Shown: positions 47,316 through 56,856, counted from the first letter of the stretch. The stretch is 64,000 bases of DNA from Sphingomonas paucimobilis NBRC 13935 (GCF_000739895.2 NZ_BBJS01000018.1:1-64000); one strand, 5' to 3'. Program-made: numbers and translations. Notes: generated by a model from the letters alone, not told the origin.

Positions 47316-48028
47316 CAGAAGCGATCGTCGTGACGCACGTCATGATGCCGCAGCGCCGTCTCCAGATTGGCGGCCGCATAAAAGGCGTAAACGACCTTTG
47401 CCAGCACATCCATGATCAGGATCGCCCAAACCGACGTCGGATCGCTGATGATCTTCAGCCCTTCCGGCCCGATCAGGAACACGATCGGATACAGGAACCA
47501 AATGACCGTCAGGAATGCGACATTCTTTTGATACGCGGTTCCCAACGCTTCGCCCCGTTCGACGGCCATGGCCCGCAACGGTACCCACAGCAGATAGAGC
47601 ACGCCCAGAAAAGCGGCGCACGACCAGAGATACCACACCCATTTCAGCGCCGGTACAACGGCCAGCGACGAGATCAGGCCGGTCACGATCATCAGAACGT
47701 CGAGGACAATGATGGCCGTGAGATACCCGCCAACCTCTCCGGTCCGGCCACGCTCATGAAAAGCCAGCAACACCAAGCTGGCCAGAAGGATCGGTGTCGT
47801 CACCGACCAATCCGCATAGCGCGCAAGATACGTCACCGATCCGTTGAAGTTGACGAGCGTCCCGATGCCGAATGTCATGGCCAGATAAGCAGTGGCCGCG
47901 ATGAACGGAACGGCCGCATGCAACAAGGTATGATGCAGGGCCGGTGATGTCTTGCTGCCCTTCGCATAGATGGCCAGCGAGGCCAAAGACATGATCGTGA
48001 AGCCGATCAGGAATGCCATCCAATCCAT
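47315..48028 (-). CDS. Microbial rhodopsin, probable outward proton pump
   Basis: Seven-helix retinal protein of 237 residues with AGGAGGG before the ATG. Helix C reads ARYADWSVTTPILLAS: Asp and Thr match Asp85 and Thr89 of bacteriorhodopsin, while the proton-donor Asp96 position is Ser (D-T-S triad). Helix G has MDVLAKVVYAF, giving the Asp212 counterion and the retinal-binding Lys. A proton pump is likely because the counterions are intact; the missing donor would change kinetics. Overlaps blh. Confidence 0.92.
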   Translation of the reverse strand: MDWMAFLIGFTIMSLASLAIYAKGSKTSPALHHTLLHAAVPFIAATAYLAMTFGIGTLVNFNGSVTYLARYADWSVTTPILLASLVLLAFHERGRTGEVGGYLTAIIVLDVLMIVTGLISSLAVVPALKWVWYLWSCAAFLGVLYLLWVPLRAMAVERGEALGTAYQKNVAFLTVIWFLYPIVFLIGPEGLKIISDPTSVWAILIMDVLAKVVYAFYAAANLETALRHHDVRHDDRF

Positions 48029-48265
48029 CTGTAACCCTCCTGTTCCGGGGCGACAGGTGGCCGACCCACATCCCTCAACAGCGAGTAAGGCTTGTCGATC
48101 CCGTATGACAGAAATGTTAGAATTTGGCCGTCTTCATCCTGCGCTCAGGATTGGAGTATCCGTCTTGGCCGATCCCATGATCTCGATCCGCAACTGTTGC
48201 GACGACAAATGGTTGACGCCTGTACCGGTCAATGAAAGCTTTCGGCCGGATAAAAGGAGGGACAT

Positions 48266-48643
48266 ATGAAACTGGTCGCCGCCATGTCTGCAATGGCCAT
48301 CGTTGGAATGGGCGCGCCGGCTGTCGCGCAAATCTCGCCAAATATTTCCGCCGCCTATACCAATTGCATGGACCGTGCGGGCAGCAACACGGTGCAGAGC
48401 GGCGTCTGTACGCAGCGTGAGGCGGCGGTGCAGGACGATCGGCTGAACAAGGCCTATCAGCAGGTCATGCGGCAACTGGCATCGCGCCCGGCGGCTAAGA
48501 CAGCCTTGCGCGACCAGCAGCGCCGCTGGATTCGGGAACGCGACTATAGTTGCAAGATCAATGGCGACACGATCGATACGGGCTGCATCGTCACCAAGAC
48601 GGCGTTGCGCGCCGACGAGCTGGAACGTCAGGTCCGCTTCTGA
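48266..48643 (+). CDS. LprI-like periplasmic protein (DUF1311)
   Basis: Small exported protein of 125 residues; signal peptide ends APAVAQ near residue 22. The mature part has four Cys and the DUF1311 pattern (NCMDRAGS, LNKAYQQVM, LRDQQRRWIRERD, CIVTKTALRADEL). Such proteins have been linked to lysozyme inhibition. GGAGGG precedes the ATG. A shared hairpin terminator follows. Confidence 0.85.
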   Translation: MKLVAAMSAMAIVGMGAPAVAQISPNISAAYTNCMDRAGSNTVQSGVCTQREAAVQDDRLNKAYQQVMRQLASRPAAKTALRDQQRRWIRERDYSCKINGDTIDTGCIVTKTALRADELERQVRF

Positions 48644-48693
48644 ACCGGATGCGCGATACCGGCTCTTCGGCATTCCCGCTTTCCCCCGCAACG

Positions 48694-48727
48694 AAAAAGG
48701 GCGGCCCCATCGGGACCGCCCTTTTTC
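48694..48727. terminator. Bidirectional hairpin terminator (lprI-like / rpsD)
   Basis: AAAAAGGGCGG and CCGCCCTTTTT form a strong stem with A- and T-runs on both sides, placed between two convergent genes, so it can end both transcripts. Confidence 0.9.
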
Positions 48728-48749
48728 GTAATTCGGTAGGACCGAAAAC

Positions 48750-49364
48750 TTAGCGCGAATAGAATTCGACGACCAGGTTCGGTTCCATCTTCACCGGATA
48801 GGGCACCTCGTCCAGCGTCGGCACGCGGGTCAGGGCGACCTTGGTGTTGCCGTCGGCGGTGACGTAATCGGGCACTTCACGCTCGGCGAGCTGCTGCGCC
48901 TCGAGGACCAGCGCCATTTCGGCGGCCTTCGAGCCCAGCGAGATCTCGTCGCCGACGAAGCAGCGACGCGACGCGACGTTGCACTTCACGCCGTTGACGC
49001 GGATGTGGCCATGGCTGACCAGCTGGCGCGCGGCGAAGATGGTCGGCGCGAACTTGGCGCGGTACACGATCATGTCCAAGCGCTGCTCGAGCAGGCCGAT
49101 CAGGTTCTGCGAGGTGTCGCCCTTCATGCGGGCGGCTTCCTGGTAGCAGGCCTTGAACTGCTTCTCGGTCACGTCGCCATAATAGCCCTTCAGCTTCTGC
49201 TTGGCGCGCAGCTGCAGACCGAAGTCCGACATCTTGCCCTTGCGACGCTGACCGTGCTGGCCGGGGCCATATTCACGCTTGTTGACGGGGCTCTTGGGGC
49301 GGCCCCAGATGTTCTCGCCCATACGGCGATCGAGCTTGTACTTCGCGCTCTGACGCTTCGACAT
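48750..49364 (-). CDS. rpsD: 30S ribosomal protein S4
   Basis: Primary 16S rRNA-binding protein of 204 residues; starts [20 protein letters not shown] with AAGGAA upstream. The S4 domain segment [14 protein letters not shown] and [13 protein letters not shown] is standard. It stands alone rather than in the S13-S11-alpha operon, as is usual in alphaproteobacteria. Confidence 0.97.
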   Translation of the reverse strand: MSKRQSAKYKLDRRMGENIWGRPKSPVNKREYGPGQHGQRRKGKMSDFGLQLRAKQKLKGYYGDVTEKQFKACYQEAARMKGDTSQNLIGLLEQRLDMIVYRAKFAPTIFAARQLVSHGHIRVNGVKCNVASRRCFVGDEISLGSKAAEMALVLEAQQLAEREVPDYVTADGNTKVALTRVPTLDEVPYPVKMEPNLVVEFYSR

Positions 49365-49524
49365 CTTGTATTCCTTGGCAATTACGAACGACGTTGGTCC
49401 CGGTATCGCACCATGCCCGTCTTTGAGGGACAAGCGCAGGCCCACCGCTTCACCGGGATGCGGGGGCAATCGCGAAGCGGCGCGCCTAGCGGAGGCGCGC
49501 GCCGGAGTCAAGCGAAGCGGTGGG

Positions 49525-49749
49525 TCAGCGGCCGCCGGCGGTGTTCAGCTTGGTCGTGGCATTCTCCACGTCGTTGCGGGCGTTGGCCGCGATCTCGTCC
49601 CATTCCGCCTGGGTCTTGCAGATGCGCTTGGCGCCCAGGCGCGAGCCGGTGGTTTCCTGCACCCGGCAGATCTTCTTTTCCTTGGCGGGCACCGGGGTCG
49701 GTTCGGTCTGTTGGCCGGCAAGCGCCAGCAGCATGAGCGTGGTCAGCAT
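49525..49749 (-). CDS. Small secreted protein, two-Cys motif (paralogue 1)
   Basis: A 74-residue exported protein with a short signal sequence ([14 protein letters not shown]). The mature core [20 protein letters not shown] then CKTQAEW is shared with the gene at 50168-50407. GGGAG lies 10 nt before the ATG. Two Cys could form a disulfide. Function unknown. Confidence 0.65.
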   Translation of the reverse strand: MLTTLMLLALAGQQTEPTPVPAKEKKICRVQETTGSRLGAKRICKTQAEWDEIAANARNDVENATTKLNTAGGR

Positions 49750-49849
49750 CGTCCTATCTCCCATTGGAACGAGCCGATATGCTATCCCGACGCCGGCCAT
49801 CCGCCAAGCCGGGCTGGACAGCGCGAACACCACCCGGCAGAGCCCAGTC

Positions 49850-50155
49850 ATGACTCAGATTCTTGCCGGCCCCGATTGCACGACCATGGCGGAGGTCCGC
49901 GCGGGCGTGGACCAGCTCGACCGCGAACTGGTGGCGATGCTCGCCCGACGCTTCGCCTATATGGACGCCGCCGCCCGCATCAAGCCGACGCGGGACCGGG
50001 TGCGCGACGAGGACCGCAAGGCCCAAGTGATCGAACAGGCACGCGCCGAGGCCCAGCGGCTGGGTGTGCCGGAGACGGTAGTCGTGGAGATGTGGGAAAC
50101 GCTGGTCGAGGGGTCGATCGCCTATGAACTGGCGGCGTTCGACCGTCGGGACTAG
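49850..50155 (+). CDS. Chorismate mutase (AroQ/PchB-type fold)
   Basis: All-helical chorismate mutase of 101 residues, converting chorismate to prephenate for Phe/Tyr synthesis. The pattern is VRAGVDQLDRELVAMLARRF, then IKPTRDRVRDEDRKAQVIEQ and the late MWETLVEGSIAYE. The related isochorismate pyruvate lyases share this fold, so the reaction is inferred. Lies between two paralogous small secreted genes transcribed oppositely. Confidence 0.85.
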   Translation: MTQILAGPDCTTMAEVRAGVDQLDRELVAMLARRFAYMDAAARIKPTRDRVRDEDRKAQVIEQARAEAQRLGVPETVVVEMWETLVEGSIAYELAAFDRRD

Positions 50156-50167
50156 CGCGGTCGCCGG

Positions 50168-50407
50168 TTATTCGCCGGTCAGCGACACCGCATTTCCCTG
50201 GGGCACGCCGGTGTTGGCCGCGACGACGCTGCGCGCCGCCCCCTGGTTCACCTCGGCCGTCCGCCGCCATTGCGCCGCGGTCAGACACGTCTTACGCGAC
50301 TTCAGGAACGAGCCGGTTTCATGGATGGTCTTGCAGATCACCTTTTCCTTCGGCGCGGTTTCTGCGGGAACCGAAGAAATCTGCAAGGCGACAAGTAGAA
50401 GCAGCAT
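50168..50407 (-). CDS. Small secreted protein, two-Cys motif (paralogue 2)
   Basis: A 79-residue exported protein (signal MLLLLVALQISSVPA). The core KEKVICKTIHETGSFLKSRK then CLTAAQW aligns with the paralogue at 49525-49749 through both Cys, the ETGS and the final W. Convergent with the chorismate mutase gene. Function unknown. Confidence 0.62.
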   Translation of the reverse strand: MLLLLVALQISSVPAETAPKEKVICKTIHETGSFLKSRKTCLTAAQWRRTAEVNQGAARSVVAANTGVPQGNAVSLTGE

Positions 50408-50483
50408 GAACACCCCCCCGTGCGTGATGGATCGTCTGACAGATCCGGCGACTAGAGTATCACGAAGACACCAGCGGGCAAGA

Positions 50484-51215
50484 TCACCGCTCGCGCGGAC
50501 GGGCCAAAGTGGACAACACACCACGCAGGGTCCGCACCTCCTGGCTCGACCAGCCGGGCTTGGTCAGCAGCGTACGTAGCGTGCGCTTGGTCGCGGGGGT
50601 GCGATCGGGCGGAAAGAAATAGCCTGCACCGTCGAGCATCTCCTCCAACTGGCCGATCATCCCGTCCAGTTCGAACTGCGGCGCAACGGGGGGCAGTTCG
50701 GTTTCGGGCGGCTGGGCGAGATCGACGCCCTTCGACCATTCGTACGCGATCAGGATCACTGCCTGCGCTAGGTTCAGGCTGCCGAATTCCGGATTGATCG
50801 GCACCGTCACGATCTTGCGCGCGATGGCGACATCGTCGGTCTCTAGGCCCGAGCGTTCGGGGCCGAACAGAAAGGCCGCGCGGCCAACGGTATCGGCATG
50901 GATTTCGCGTGCGGCCTCTTCCGGGGTCACGACCGGCTTGGTGACGCCGCGCTTACGCACCGTCGTGGCATAGACCTGCGCGCAATCGGCCACCGCATCG
51001 GCGACGCTCTCATAAACCTTGGCCTGTTCCAGCACGATGTCCGCGCCCGAGGCGGCGGGGCCGGCCTGCGGGTTGGGCCAGCCGTCGCGTGGGGTGACGA
51101 GTCGCATCTCGACCAGCCCGAAATTGAGCATGGCGCGCGCGGCCTTGCCGATATTCTCGCCGAGCTGCGGGCGGACCAGGACGATGACGGGGGGCTGGGA
51201 TGGGGGCTGAGACAA
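50484..51215 (-). CDS. trmJ: tRNA (Cm32/Um32) 2'-O-methyltransferase TrmJ
   Basis: SPOUT-family methyltransferase of 243 residues. Motifs are VLVRPQLGENIGKAARAMLN at the N-terminus, FLFGPERSGLETDD and the knot segment INPEFGSLNLAQAV. These identify the TrmJ subgroup of TrmH-like enzymes. The C-terminal helical tail is present. Confidence 0.92.
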   Translation of the reverse strand: MSQPPSQPPVIVLVRPQLGENIGKAARAMLNFGLVEMRLVTPRDGWPNPQAGPAASGADIVLEQAKVYESVADAVADCAQVYATTVRKRGVTKPVVTPEEAAREIHADTVGRAAFLFGPERSGLETDDVAIARKIVTVPINPEFGSLNLAQAVILIAYEWSKGVDLAQPPETELPPVAPQFELDGMIGQLEEMLDGAGYFFPPDRTPATKRTLRTLLTKPGWSSQEVRTLRGVLSTLARPRER

Positions 51216-51218
51216 AAT

Positions 51219-51541
51219 TCAATCTTCCGTTCGCCCCGAGCAAAGTCGAAGGGCACGTTCCGCGCGCGGTATCGCGGCTTCTTTAAGGCGCGTCCAGTCC
51301 GATGCGATCAGGGCCTGTTTCTTGACGCGGGACCAGCCTTTGATCTGGCGTTCTGCGGATAGGGGTTCGTGACGGGGGGGGGGAAGTCCTGCGACCACGT
51401 GAGCGTGACCGGGCGGCGGGTCTGGGTGTAGCAGGGGATTTCGCCGGACTGGTGCTGGGCAATGCGGTGTTCGAGGTTTTCGGTGTGGCCGGTGTAGAAG
51501 CTGCCGTCCGAGCAACGGAGGATGTAGCAATAGAAGGCCAT
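51219..51541 (-). pseudogene. GIY-YIG endonuclease-like gene broken at a C10 tract
   Basis: The first frame gives MAFYCYILRCSDGSFYTGHT then a normal GIY-YIG start (HRIAQHQSGEIPCYT). After DF comes a run of ten C on the coding strand; the frame then turns to nonsense (PVTNPYPQN). With eight C the other frame continues correctly as RHEPLSAERQIKGWSRVKKQ. Either a slippage mutation, a phase-variable switch or a sequencing error; the intact product would be about 100 residues. Confidence 0.75.
51224..51253. repeat. Inverted-repeat family 1, single arm (copy C)
   Basis: CTTCCGTTCGCCCCGAGCAA then GTCGAAG matches one arm of the family 1 repeat. It lies between trmJ and the broken GIY-YIG gene. Confidence 0.6.
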
Positions 51542-51609
51542 TCACTTTCCTCGAAAGCGAGCACCGCAAGGCTATCGTTTTCGGGATTTGGAGCAAAGGG
51601 ATTCCCTTG

Positions 51610-51693
51610 GGCTTCGACTTTGCTCAGCCTGAACGGCTGTTTGTATAGTACGGAGTACCCCGACTTCCGTTCAGGCTGAGCGAAGTCGAAGCC
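51610..51693. repeat. Inverted repeat, family 1 (copy B)
   Basis: Arms GGCTTCGACTTTGCTCAGCC and GGCTGAGCGAAGTCGAAGCC are nearly perfect complements around a 30-bp centre. Lies between nrdR and the GIY-YIG gene. Confidence 0.88.
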
Positions 51694-51721
51694 TACGCCC
51701 CGCCCCCACCACGAGCCTAAC

Positions 51722-52189
51722 TCACTCCCCCTTCGGCGCCACTTCCTCGACCGTCCCCGCGAACGCCTCGAAATCCTTCGCCTCGCCAAACTCCCGGTAC
51801 ACGCTCGCGAAGCGGATATAAGCGACCGAATCGAGCCGCTTCAGCCCCTCCATCACCATCTCGCCGATCCGCTTGGACGACACCTCGCCCTCGCCGCTCG
51901 TCTCCAGCTGACGCTGGATGCCGGAGACGAGCTTTTCCACTCGCATCGGGTCGATCGGGCGCTTGCGGGTCGCGATGGAAATGGACCGGAGTAATTTCTC
52001 GCGGTCGAACGGCTCGCGCCGCTCCTCGCTCTTCAGCACGAACAATTCGCGCAACTGAATGCGCTCGAACGTGGTGAAGCGCGCGCCGCAGCCCTCGCAT
52101 TGGCGGCGGCGGCGGATAGCCGCCCCATCTTCGGTGGGGCGGCTATCCTTTACTTGACTGTCTTCATGGCCACAAAAGGGGCAGCGCAT
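51722..52189 (-). CDS. nrdR: Transcriptional repressor NrdR
   Basis: ATP/dATP-sensing zinc-ribbon ATP-cone repressor of ribonucleotide reductase genes. The 155 residues have two Cys pairs ([10 protein letters not shown] and [10 protein letters not shown]) and the ATP-cone ([10 protein letters not shown] onward). It is commonly next to glyA, as here with one small gene between. Confidence 0.96.
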   Translation of the reverse strand: MRCPFCGHEDSQVKDSRPTEDGAAIRRRRQCEGCGARFTTFERIQLRELFVLKSEERREPFDREKLLRSISIATRKRPIDPMRVEKLVSGIQRQLETSGEGEVSSKRIGEMVMEGLKRLDSVAYIRFASVYREFGEAKDFEAFAGTVEEVAPKGE

Positions 52190-52381
52190 TCAGGCCTTCT
52201 TCTTTGCCTTGAAATAGGCGTAGCCGGCACCCGCCGCCGCGCCGAAGATCGGGCCAACGAACGGCACCGGGATGGCGACGACCGCGCCCAGCGCGCCCCA
52301 CTTGGCCATGCTCTTGCCAAGGCCCGGGGTCGACTTGATGTCGCCATGCACCTCGGAAATCTTCTGGTCCAACTTGGCCAT
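52190..52381 (-). CDS. Small glycine-rich membrane protein
   Basis: A 63-residue protein from the ATG at 52381 (AAGGACG upstream). N-terminal amphipathic part MAKLDQKISEVHG, then a hydrophobic Gly/Ala segment (ALGAVVAIPVPFVGPIFGAA) and a Lys tail AYFKAKKKA. It abuts nrdR and follows glyA, so probably co-transcribed. Function unknown. Confidence 0.65.
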   Translation of the reverse strand: MAKLDQKISEVHGDIKSTPGLGKSMAKWGALGAVVAIPVPFVGPIFGAAAGAGYAYFKAKKKA

Positions 52382-52398
52382 TCGAAACGTCCTTATCC

Positions 52399-53691
52399 CT
52401 AATAGATCGGAAAGCGTGCGCAAAGCTCACGCACACGGGTCCGAACGTTTGCTTCGACTTCGGGGTCCCCATGCTCGCCCTTGGCCTTCAGACCGTCGAG
52501 CACGTCGGCGACCATATGGCCGATCTGCTCGAACTCGGCAGTGCCGAAACCGCGGGTCGTGCCGGCCGGCGAGCCGACGCGGATGCCGCTGGTCTTCATC
52601 GGGGGCAGCGGGTCATTGGGGATGCCGTTCTTGTTGCAGGTGATGCCGGCGCGCTCCAAGGCCTCATCGGCATCGCGGCCGGTGATGCCCAACGGGGTCA
52701 GGTCGACCAGCGCCAGATGCGTGTCGGTGCCGCCCGCGACCAGGTTCGCACCGCGCGCCTTGAGCGTGGCGGCCAGGGTCCGCGCATTCTCCACCACGGC
52801 GGCGATATAGGTCTTGAAGTCGGGCTGGAGCGCCTCACCGAACGCGACCGCCTTGGCGGCGATGACGTGCATCAGCGGACCACCCTGCAGGCCGGGGAAG
52901 ACCGCCGAGTTGATCTTCTTCGCGATCGCCTCGTCATCGGTCATGATCATGCCGCCGCGGGGCCCGCGTAGCGTCTTGTGCGTGGTGGTGGTCACGACAT
53001 GCGCATGACCGAACGGGGTCGGGTGCAGCCCGCCCGCGACGATCCCAGCGAAGTGCGCCATGTCGACCATGAAGAAGGCGCCGACCTCGTCCGCGATGGC
53101 GCGGAACTTGGCGAAGTCGATGACGCGCGGATAGGCCGATCCGCCCGCGATGATGATCTTGGGCTGGCTTTCGCGCGCCAGCTTGGCCACCTGGTCATAG
53201 TCGATCAGATGCGTCTCGGGGTCGACGCCGTACTGGACCGCATTGAACCACTTGCCCGACAACGCTGCCTTGGCGCCGTGCGTCAGATGGCCGCCGGCGT
53301 CGAGCGACAGGCCCATCACCGTATCGCCGGGCTTGGCCAGCGCCAGCATCACCGCGCCATTGGCCTGCGCCCCCGAGTGCGGCTGGACATTGGCAAAGCC
53401 GCAGCCGAAAATCTGCTTGGCGCGGTCGATCGCAAGCTGCTCGACCTCGTCCGACGGCGCACAGCCTTGATAGTAGCGCTTGCCCGGATAGCCTTCGGCG
53501 TACTTGTTAGTGAAGACAGACCCTTGCGCTTCCATCACCGCCTTGGAGACGATGTTCTCGGATGCGATCAGCTCGATCTGGGTCTGTTCGCGCTCCAGCT
53601 CATGCGAAACGCCCGCGAAGACGGCCGGATCGGCATCGGCCAGGGTGCGGGTGAAGAAGCCGGCGGGCTGGACTTGGTTGAGCGTGCTCAT
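52399..53691 (-). CDS. glyA: Serine hydroxymethyltransferase GlyA
   Basis: PLP enzyme interconverting serine and glycine with tetrahydrofolate; 430 residues. [10 protein letters not shown] at the N-terminus and the PLP lysine in [16 protein letters not shown] are diagnostic. Starts MSTLNQVQP at 53691. It overlaps nothing; rpiB ends 24 bp upstream. Confidence 0.97.
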   Translation of the reverse strand: MSTLNQVQPAGFFTRTLADADPAVFAGVSHELEREQTQIELIASENIVSKAVMEAQGSVFTNKYAEGYPGKRYYQGCAPSDEVEQLAIDRAKQIFGCGFANVQPHSGAQANGAVMLALAKPGDTVMGLSLDAGGHLTHGAKAALSGKWFNAVQYGVDPETHLIDYDQVAKLARESQPKIIIAGGSAYPRVIDFAKFRAIADEVGAFFMVDMAHFAGIVAGGLHPTPFGHAHVVTTTTHKTLRGPRGGMIMTDDEAIAKKINSAVFPGLQGGPLMHVIAAKAVAFGEALQPDFKTYIAAVVENARTLAATLKARGANLVAGGTDTHLALVDLTPLGITGRDADEALERAGITCNKNGIPNDPLPPMKTSGIRVGSPAGTTRGFGTAEFEQIGHMVADVLDGLKAKGEHGDPEVEANVRTRVRELCARFPIY

Positions 53692-53714
53692 GGGGGCGCG
53701 GTTTCCTTGGCTTA

Positions 53715-54158
53715 TCAATTCTGGGCGGGCGCGGTGGACAGCATGTCGACGCGCCGCTGATGACGTCCGCCCTCGAACGGGGTGGACAGGAAGGCTTGGA
53801 GGCAGGCCTTGGCCATTTCCTCGCCGATGACGCGCGCGCCCATGGCGATGGCGTTGGCGTCGTTATGCTGGCGGGCGAGCGCCGCCGAAAGCGGCTCGGA
53901 GACCAGCGCGCAACGGCAGGCGGGATTGCGGTTGGCAGCGATCGAAATGCCGATGCCCGACCCGCACAGGGCCACGCCGCGCTCGGCACGACCATCGGCC
54001 AGTGCATCACCGACGGCGCGGCCGAAATCGGGATAATCGACGCTCGCCGTGCCATCGGTGCCGAGGTCCAGCACCTCATGCCCCTCCCCGCGCAGCCAGT
54101 CCGCCAGCACGGTCTTCAACGAGACGGCGGCATGATCGGATGCGATCGCGATGCGCAT
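53715..54158 (-). CDS. rpiB: Ribose 5-phosphate isomerase B
   Basis: Interconverts ribose-5-P and ribulose-5-P; 147 residues. [31 protein letters not shown] and the active Cys in [15 protein letters not shown] identify RpiB (LacAB fold). Precedes glyA on the same strand. Confidence 0.95.
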   Translation of the reverse strand: MRIAIASDHAAVSLKTVLADWLRGEGHEVLDLGTDGTASVDYPDFGRAVGDALADGRAERGVALCGSGIGISIAANRNPACRCALVSEPLSAALARQHNDANAIAMGARVIGEEMAKACLQAFLSTPFEGGRHQRRVDMLSTAPAQN

Positions 54159-54276
54159 GGAACGGGCGCTCCTGAAGGGGGTAGGAATGGAATGGGTGCG
54201 CCTTTACGCGCGCGCATGGGCTATGGCTACCCCTTGTGGAGGGAACGGGTGGCCGATCTGGTCGGTTCTGCGCGGC

Positions 54277-54726
54277 ATGAAGCGCATCCTGATCCTGTCC
54301 GCCCTGATTTCCTTGGCCGCCTGCTCGCGTGAGACGCCGGAAGAGGTCCGGAACGCCGCCGCACCCGTGACGAACACCCCCGGTCCGGCTGCCACGGCCG
54401 GCCCTGCCGGCGACGGCACGACCTTCATCGGCGTGCCGAAGGAAAAGGCGCCCGATTATGTCGGCCGCTGGATCGGGGTGGAGGGCATGTACCTCACCAT
54501 CAAACACGCCGCGACGCCGGGTCGCTATCGCTTGGAGATGCAATGGGACCTCGACCACAAGGGCGAGTTCCGGGGCGAGCAGGTCGGCGATACCATCGTG
54601 TTCGAGCGGAACGGTGTGCGCGAGACGCTGCGCCCGACCCATGGCGATGCGACGGGATTGAAGTATCTGGCGGGCAAGACCCAGTGCCTGACGGTGAAGC
54701 CGGGCGAGGGCTATTGCAAGGCGTGA
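54277..54726 (+). CDS. Lipoprotein of unknown function
   Basis: A 149-residue exported lipoprotein: signal MKRILILSALISLAAC with a lipobox LAAC, then a Pro/Ala-rich linker and a small beta domain (YVGRWIGVEGMYLTI, YLAGKTQCLTVKPGEGYC) with two Cys. No family recognised. Confidence 0.75.
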   Translation: MKRILILSALISLAACSRETPEEVRNAAAPVTNTPGPAATAGPAGDGTTFIGVPKEKAPDYVGRWIGVEGMYLTIKHAATPGRYRLEMQWDLDHKGEFRGEQVGDTIVFERNGVRETLRPTHGDATGLKYLAGKTQCLTVKPGEGYCKA

Positions 54727-54770
54727 GGCGCGGCTAGGCTCGCCGGGGCCGTCATGATAGGATCGCCACC

Positions 54771-55319
54771 GTGAACCAACTGGCCCGCCTGTCCCCCGAC
54801 ACCCGCGCGCGCTTCACCAGCGCGGAGTTCTTGCGCATGGTCGAAAGTGGCGCGTTCGAGGACATGACGGTCGAACTGATCGACGGGGAGCTGGAACGGA
54901 TGAACCCGCCGATGGGTGGCCATGCCAAGGCGCAGACGAACATTCTGGTCCGGCTGACATCGGTCATGCCGATGAATCGAGTCTTGGGCGAGGTCGGCAT
55001 CGTCCTTGACGATTCGACCGTGGTGGCGTGTGATGCGGCCCTGCTCCACGCCCCCGTCGCCGAGGATCGTTTCCTTACACCGGCCGACCTGTTGCTTGTC
55101 GTCGAGATTGCCCAAACGACACAAAGCCGCGATCTGGGGCTCAAGCGCATGCTCTATGCGCGGGCGGGTATCGCCACCTACTGGGCGATCGACGGCATGC
55201 GCCGCGTCGTCCATGTTTATGCCGATCCGGTGGAGGGCGAATATAGCAGCGTCCACACGGTCCGATTTGGCGAAGCCTTGGCAGTGCCGGGCAGCGACGC
55301 CACGATCACGCTAGACTGA
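54771..55319 (+). CDS. Uma2/DUF820-family restriction-fold protein
   Basis: A 182-residue protein of the PD-(D/E)XK-like Uma2 family. Typical features: VELIDGELERMNPPMGGHA, VVACDAALLH, and LLVVEIAQTTQSRDLGLKRM leading to YARAGIATYWAID. The usual catalytic pattern (D..E.K) is recognisable. Family biological role remains unclear. GTG start. Confidence 0.85.
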   Translation: MNQLARLSPDTRARFTSAEFLRMVESGAFEDMTVELIDGELERMNPPMGGHAKAQTNILVRLTSVMPMNRVLGEVGIVLDDSTVVACDAALLHAPVAEDRFLTPADLLLVVEIAQTTQSRDLGLKRMLYARAGIATYWAIDGMRRVVHVYADPVEGEYSSVHTVRFGEALAVPGSDATITLD

Positions 55320-55350
55320 GCGCTTCGCCCTTCTGGAAAATGAGACCGCC

Positions 55351-55450
55351 CTGGCGAAGGCCGGGGTCCAGCTTCCACCAAGCCTGAGAAGCGCAAGACG
55401 ACAAGGCCGAAGACGATAATTCAGCGAAACTGGGCCCCGGCCCTGGCCGG
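55351..55450. repeat. Inverted repeat, family 2
   Basis: CTGGCGAAGGCCGGGGTCCAG and a complementary CTGGGCCCCGGCCCTGGCC flank about 60 bp between the Uma2 gene and hemA. A single arm of the same consensus lies at 2337-2362. Confidence 0.7.
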
Positions 55451-55474
55451 GTGGAAGGGAAGTGTGGCCAGGCC

Positions 55475-56716
55475 TTACGCCGCCATCTTCAGGTCCAGCC
55501 GCTCCCAGATCTCGACCAATGCCGCGACCAGTTCCGCCATCATCGCCTCGTCATGCGCCGGACCCGGCGTGAAGCGCAGCCGCTCGGTGCCGCGCGGGAC
55601 GGTCGGGTAATTGATCGGCTGCACGTACACGCCATATTCGGCGAGCAGGATGTCGCTGATCTTCTTGGCCTTGACCGGATCGCCGACCATCACCGGCACG
55701 ATATGCGTCTCGCCCAGCATGACGGGCAGCCCCGCCTCGCGCATCATCGCCTTCAGCTTGGCGGCGGCGGCCTGCTGGCCCTCGCGCTCGACCGAGCTTT
55801 GCTTCAGGTGGCGCACGCTCGCCAGCACGCCCGCGACCAGCACCGGCGACAGCGAGGTGGTGAAAATGAACCCCGGCGCATAGGACCGGATCACGTCGAC
55901 GATCATCCGGTCGGCCGCGATATAGCCGCCCATCACCCCGAACGCCTTGCCCAGCGTCCCCTCGATCACGGTCAGCCGGTGGGCGACGCCGTCGCGCTCC
56001 GAAATGCCGCCGCCGCGCGCGCCGTACATGCCGACCGCGTGCACCTCATCGAGATAGGTCAGCGCGTTATATTTGTCGGCCAGATCACAGATCGCCGCGA
56101 TCGGCGCGACATCGCCCTCCATCGAATAGACGCTCTCGAACGCGATCAGCTTGGGCACCGCCGGATCGGCCGCCGCCAGCAGCTCCTCCAGATGCGCGAG
56201 GTCATTGTGGCGGAAGACCTGCTTCTCGCATCCCGAATTGCGGATGCCGGCGATCATCGAGGCATGGTTGAGTTCGTCGGAAAAGATCACGCAGCCGGGC
56301 AGGATCTTGGCCAGCGTCGCCAGCGTCGCCTCGTTGGAGACATAGCCGCTGGTGAAGAGGAGCGCCGCTTCCTTGCCGTGCAGATCGGCCAGCTCGCCCT
56401 CGAGATCGACATGATAATGCGTGTTGCCACCGATATTACGCGTGCCGCCCGAGCCCGCGCCGACGTCATGGAGCGCTTCCTCCATCGCGGCGATGACCTT
56501 GGGATGCTGCCCCATCGCCAGATAGTCGTTGGAGCACCAGACCGTGATCGGCTTGGGTCCGTTATGCCCCGCAAAACAGCGGGCATTGGGGAACATGCCC
56601 TTGTTGCGCAGGATGTCGATGAAGACGCGGTAACGTCCCTCGGCGTGCAGGCGGTCGATCGCCTGGGTGAAGACGCGGGAATAATCCACGCGCGCGTCCG
56701 TACCGTCGATGCTCAT
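55475..56716 (-). CDS. hemA: 5-aminolevulinate synthase HemA (Shemin pathway)
   Basis: PLP enzyme condensing glycine and succinyl-CoA to aminolevulinate, the alphaproteobacterial route to haem and a carrier of clade signal. The 413 residues contain [13 protein letters not shown], the glycine-rich [12 protein letters not shown] and the PLP Lys in [17 protein letters not shown]. Length and start [16 protein letters not shown] fit. Confidence 0.97.
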   Translation of the reverse strand: MSIDGTDARVDYSRVFTQAIDRLHAEGRYRVFIDILRNKGMFPNARCFAGHNGPKPITVWCSNDYLAMGQHPKVIAAMEEALHDVGAGSGGTRNIGGNTHYHVDLEGELADLHGKEAALLFTSGYVSNEATLATLAKILPGCVIFSDELNHASMIAGIRNSGCEKQVFRHNDLAHLEELLAAADPAVPKLIAFESVYSMEGDVAPIAAICDLADKYNALTYLDEVHAVGMYGARGGGISERDGVAHRLTVIEGTLGKAFGVMGGYIAADRMIVDVIRSYAPGFIFTTSLSPVLVAGVLASVRHLKQSSVEREGQQAAAAKLKAMMREAGLPVMLGETHIVPVMVGDPVKAKKISDILLAEYGVYVQPINYPTVPRGTERLRFTPGPAHDEAMMAELVAALVEIWERLDLKMAA

Positions 56717-56856
56717 GGGATGAAGATGTAGGACGAACCGGCGAATGAATCGAGTCGAGAACTACACTGACTGTGATCGATCATGGTGGACATATTGTCC
56801 CACGGATCGATCGGTTCCTGATGCGGGTGGTTCGCAGGGGCGGTGCAGACCAACCT

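Noticed and set aside
48136..48151. ATCCTG-CAGGAT inverted repeat between rhodopsin and lprI-like gene
   Set aside because: Six-base arms only; expected by chance in a 240-bp gap and not linked to a known regulator.
55451..56731. Long plus-strand frame across hemA
   Set aside because: Antisense shadow of hemA; the minus strand has full ALAS motifs and codon logic.
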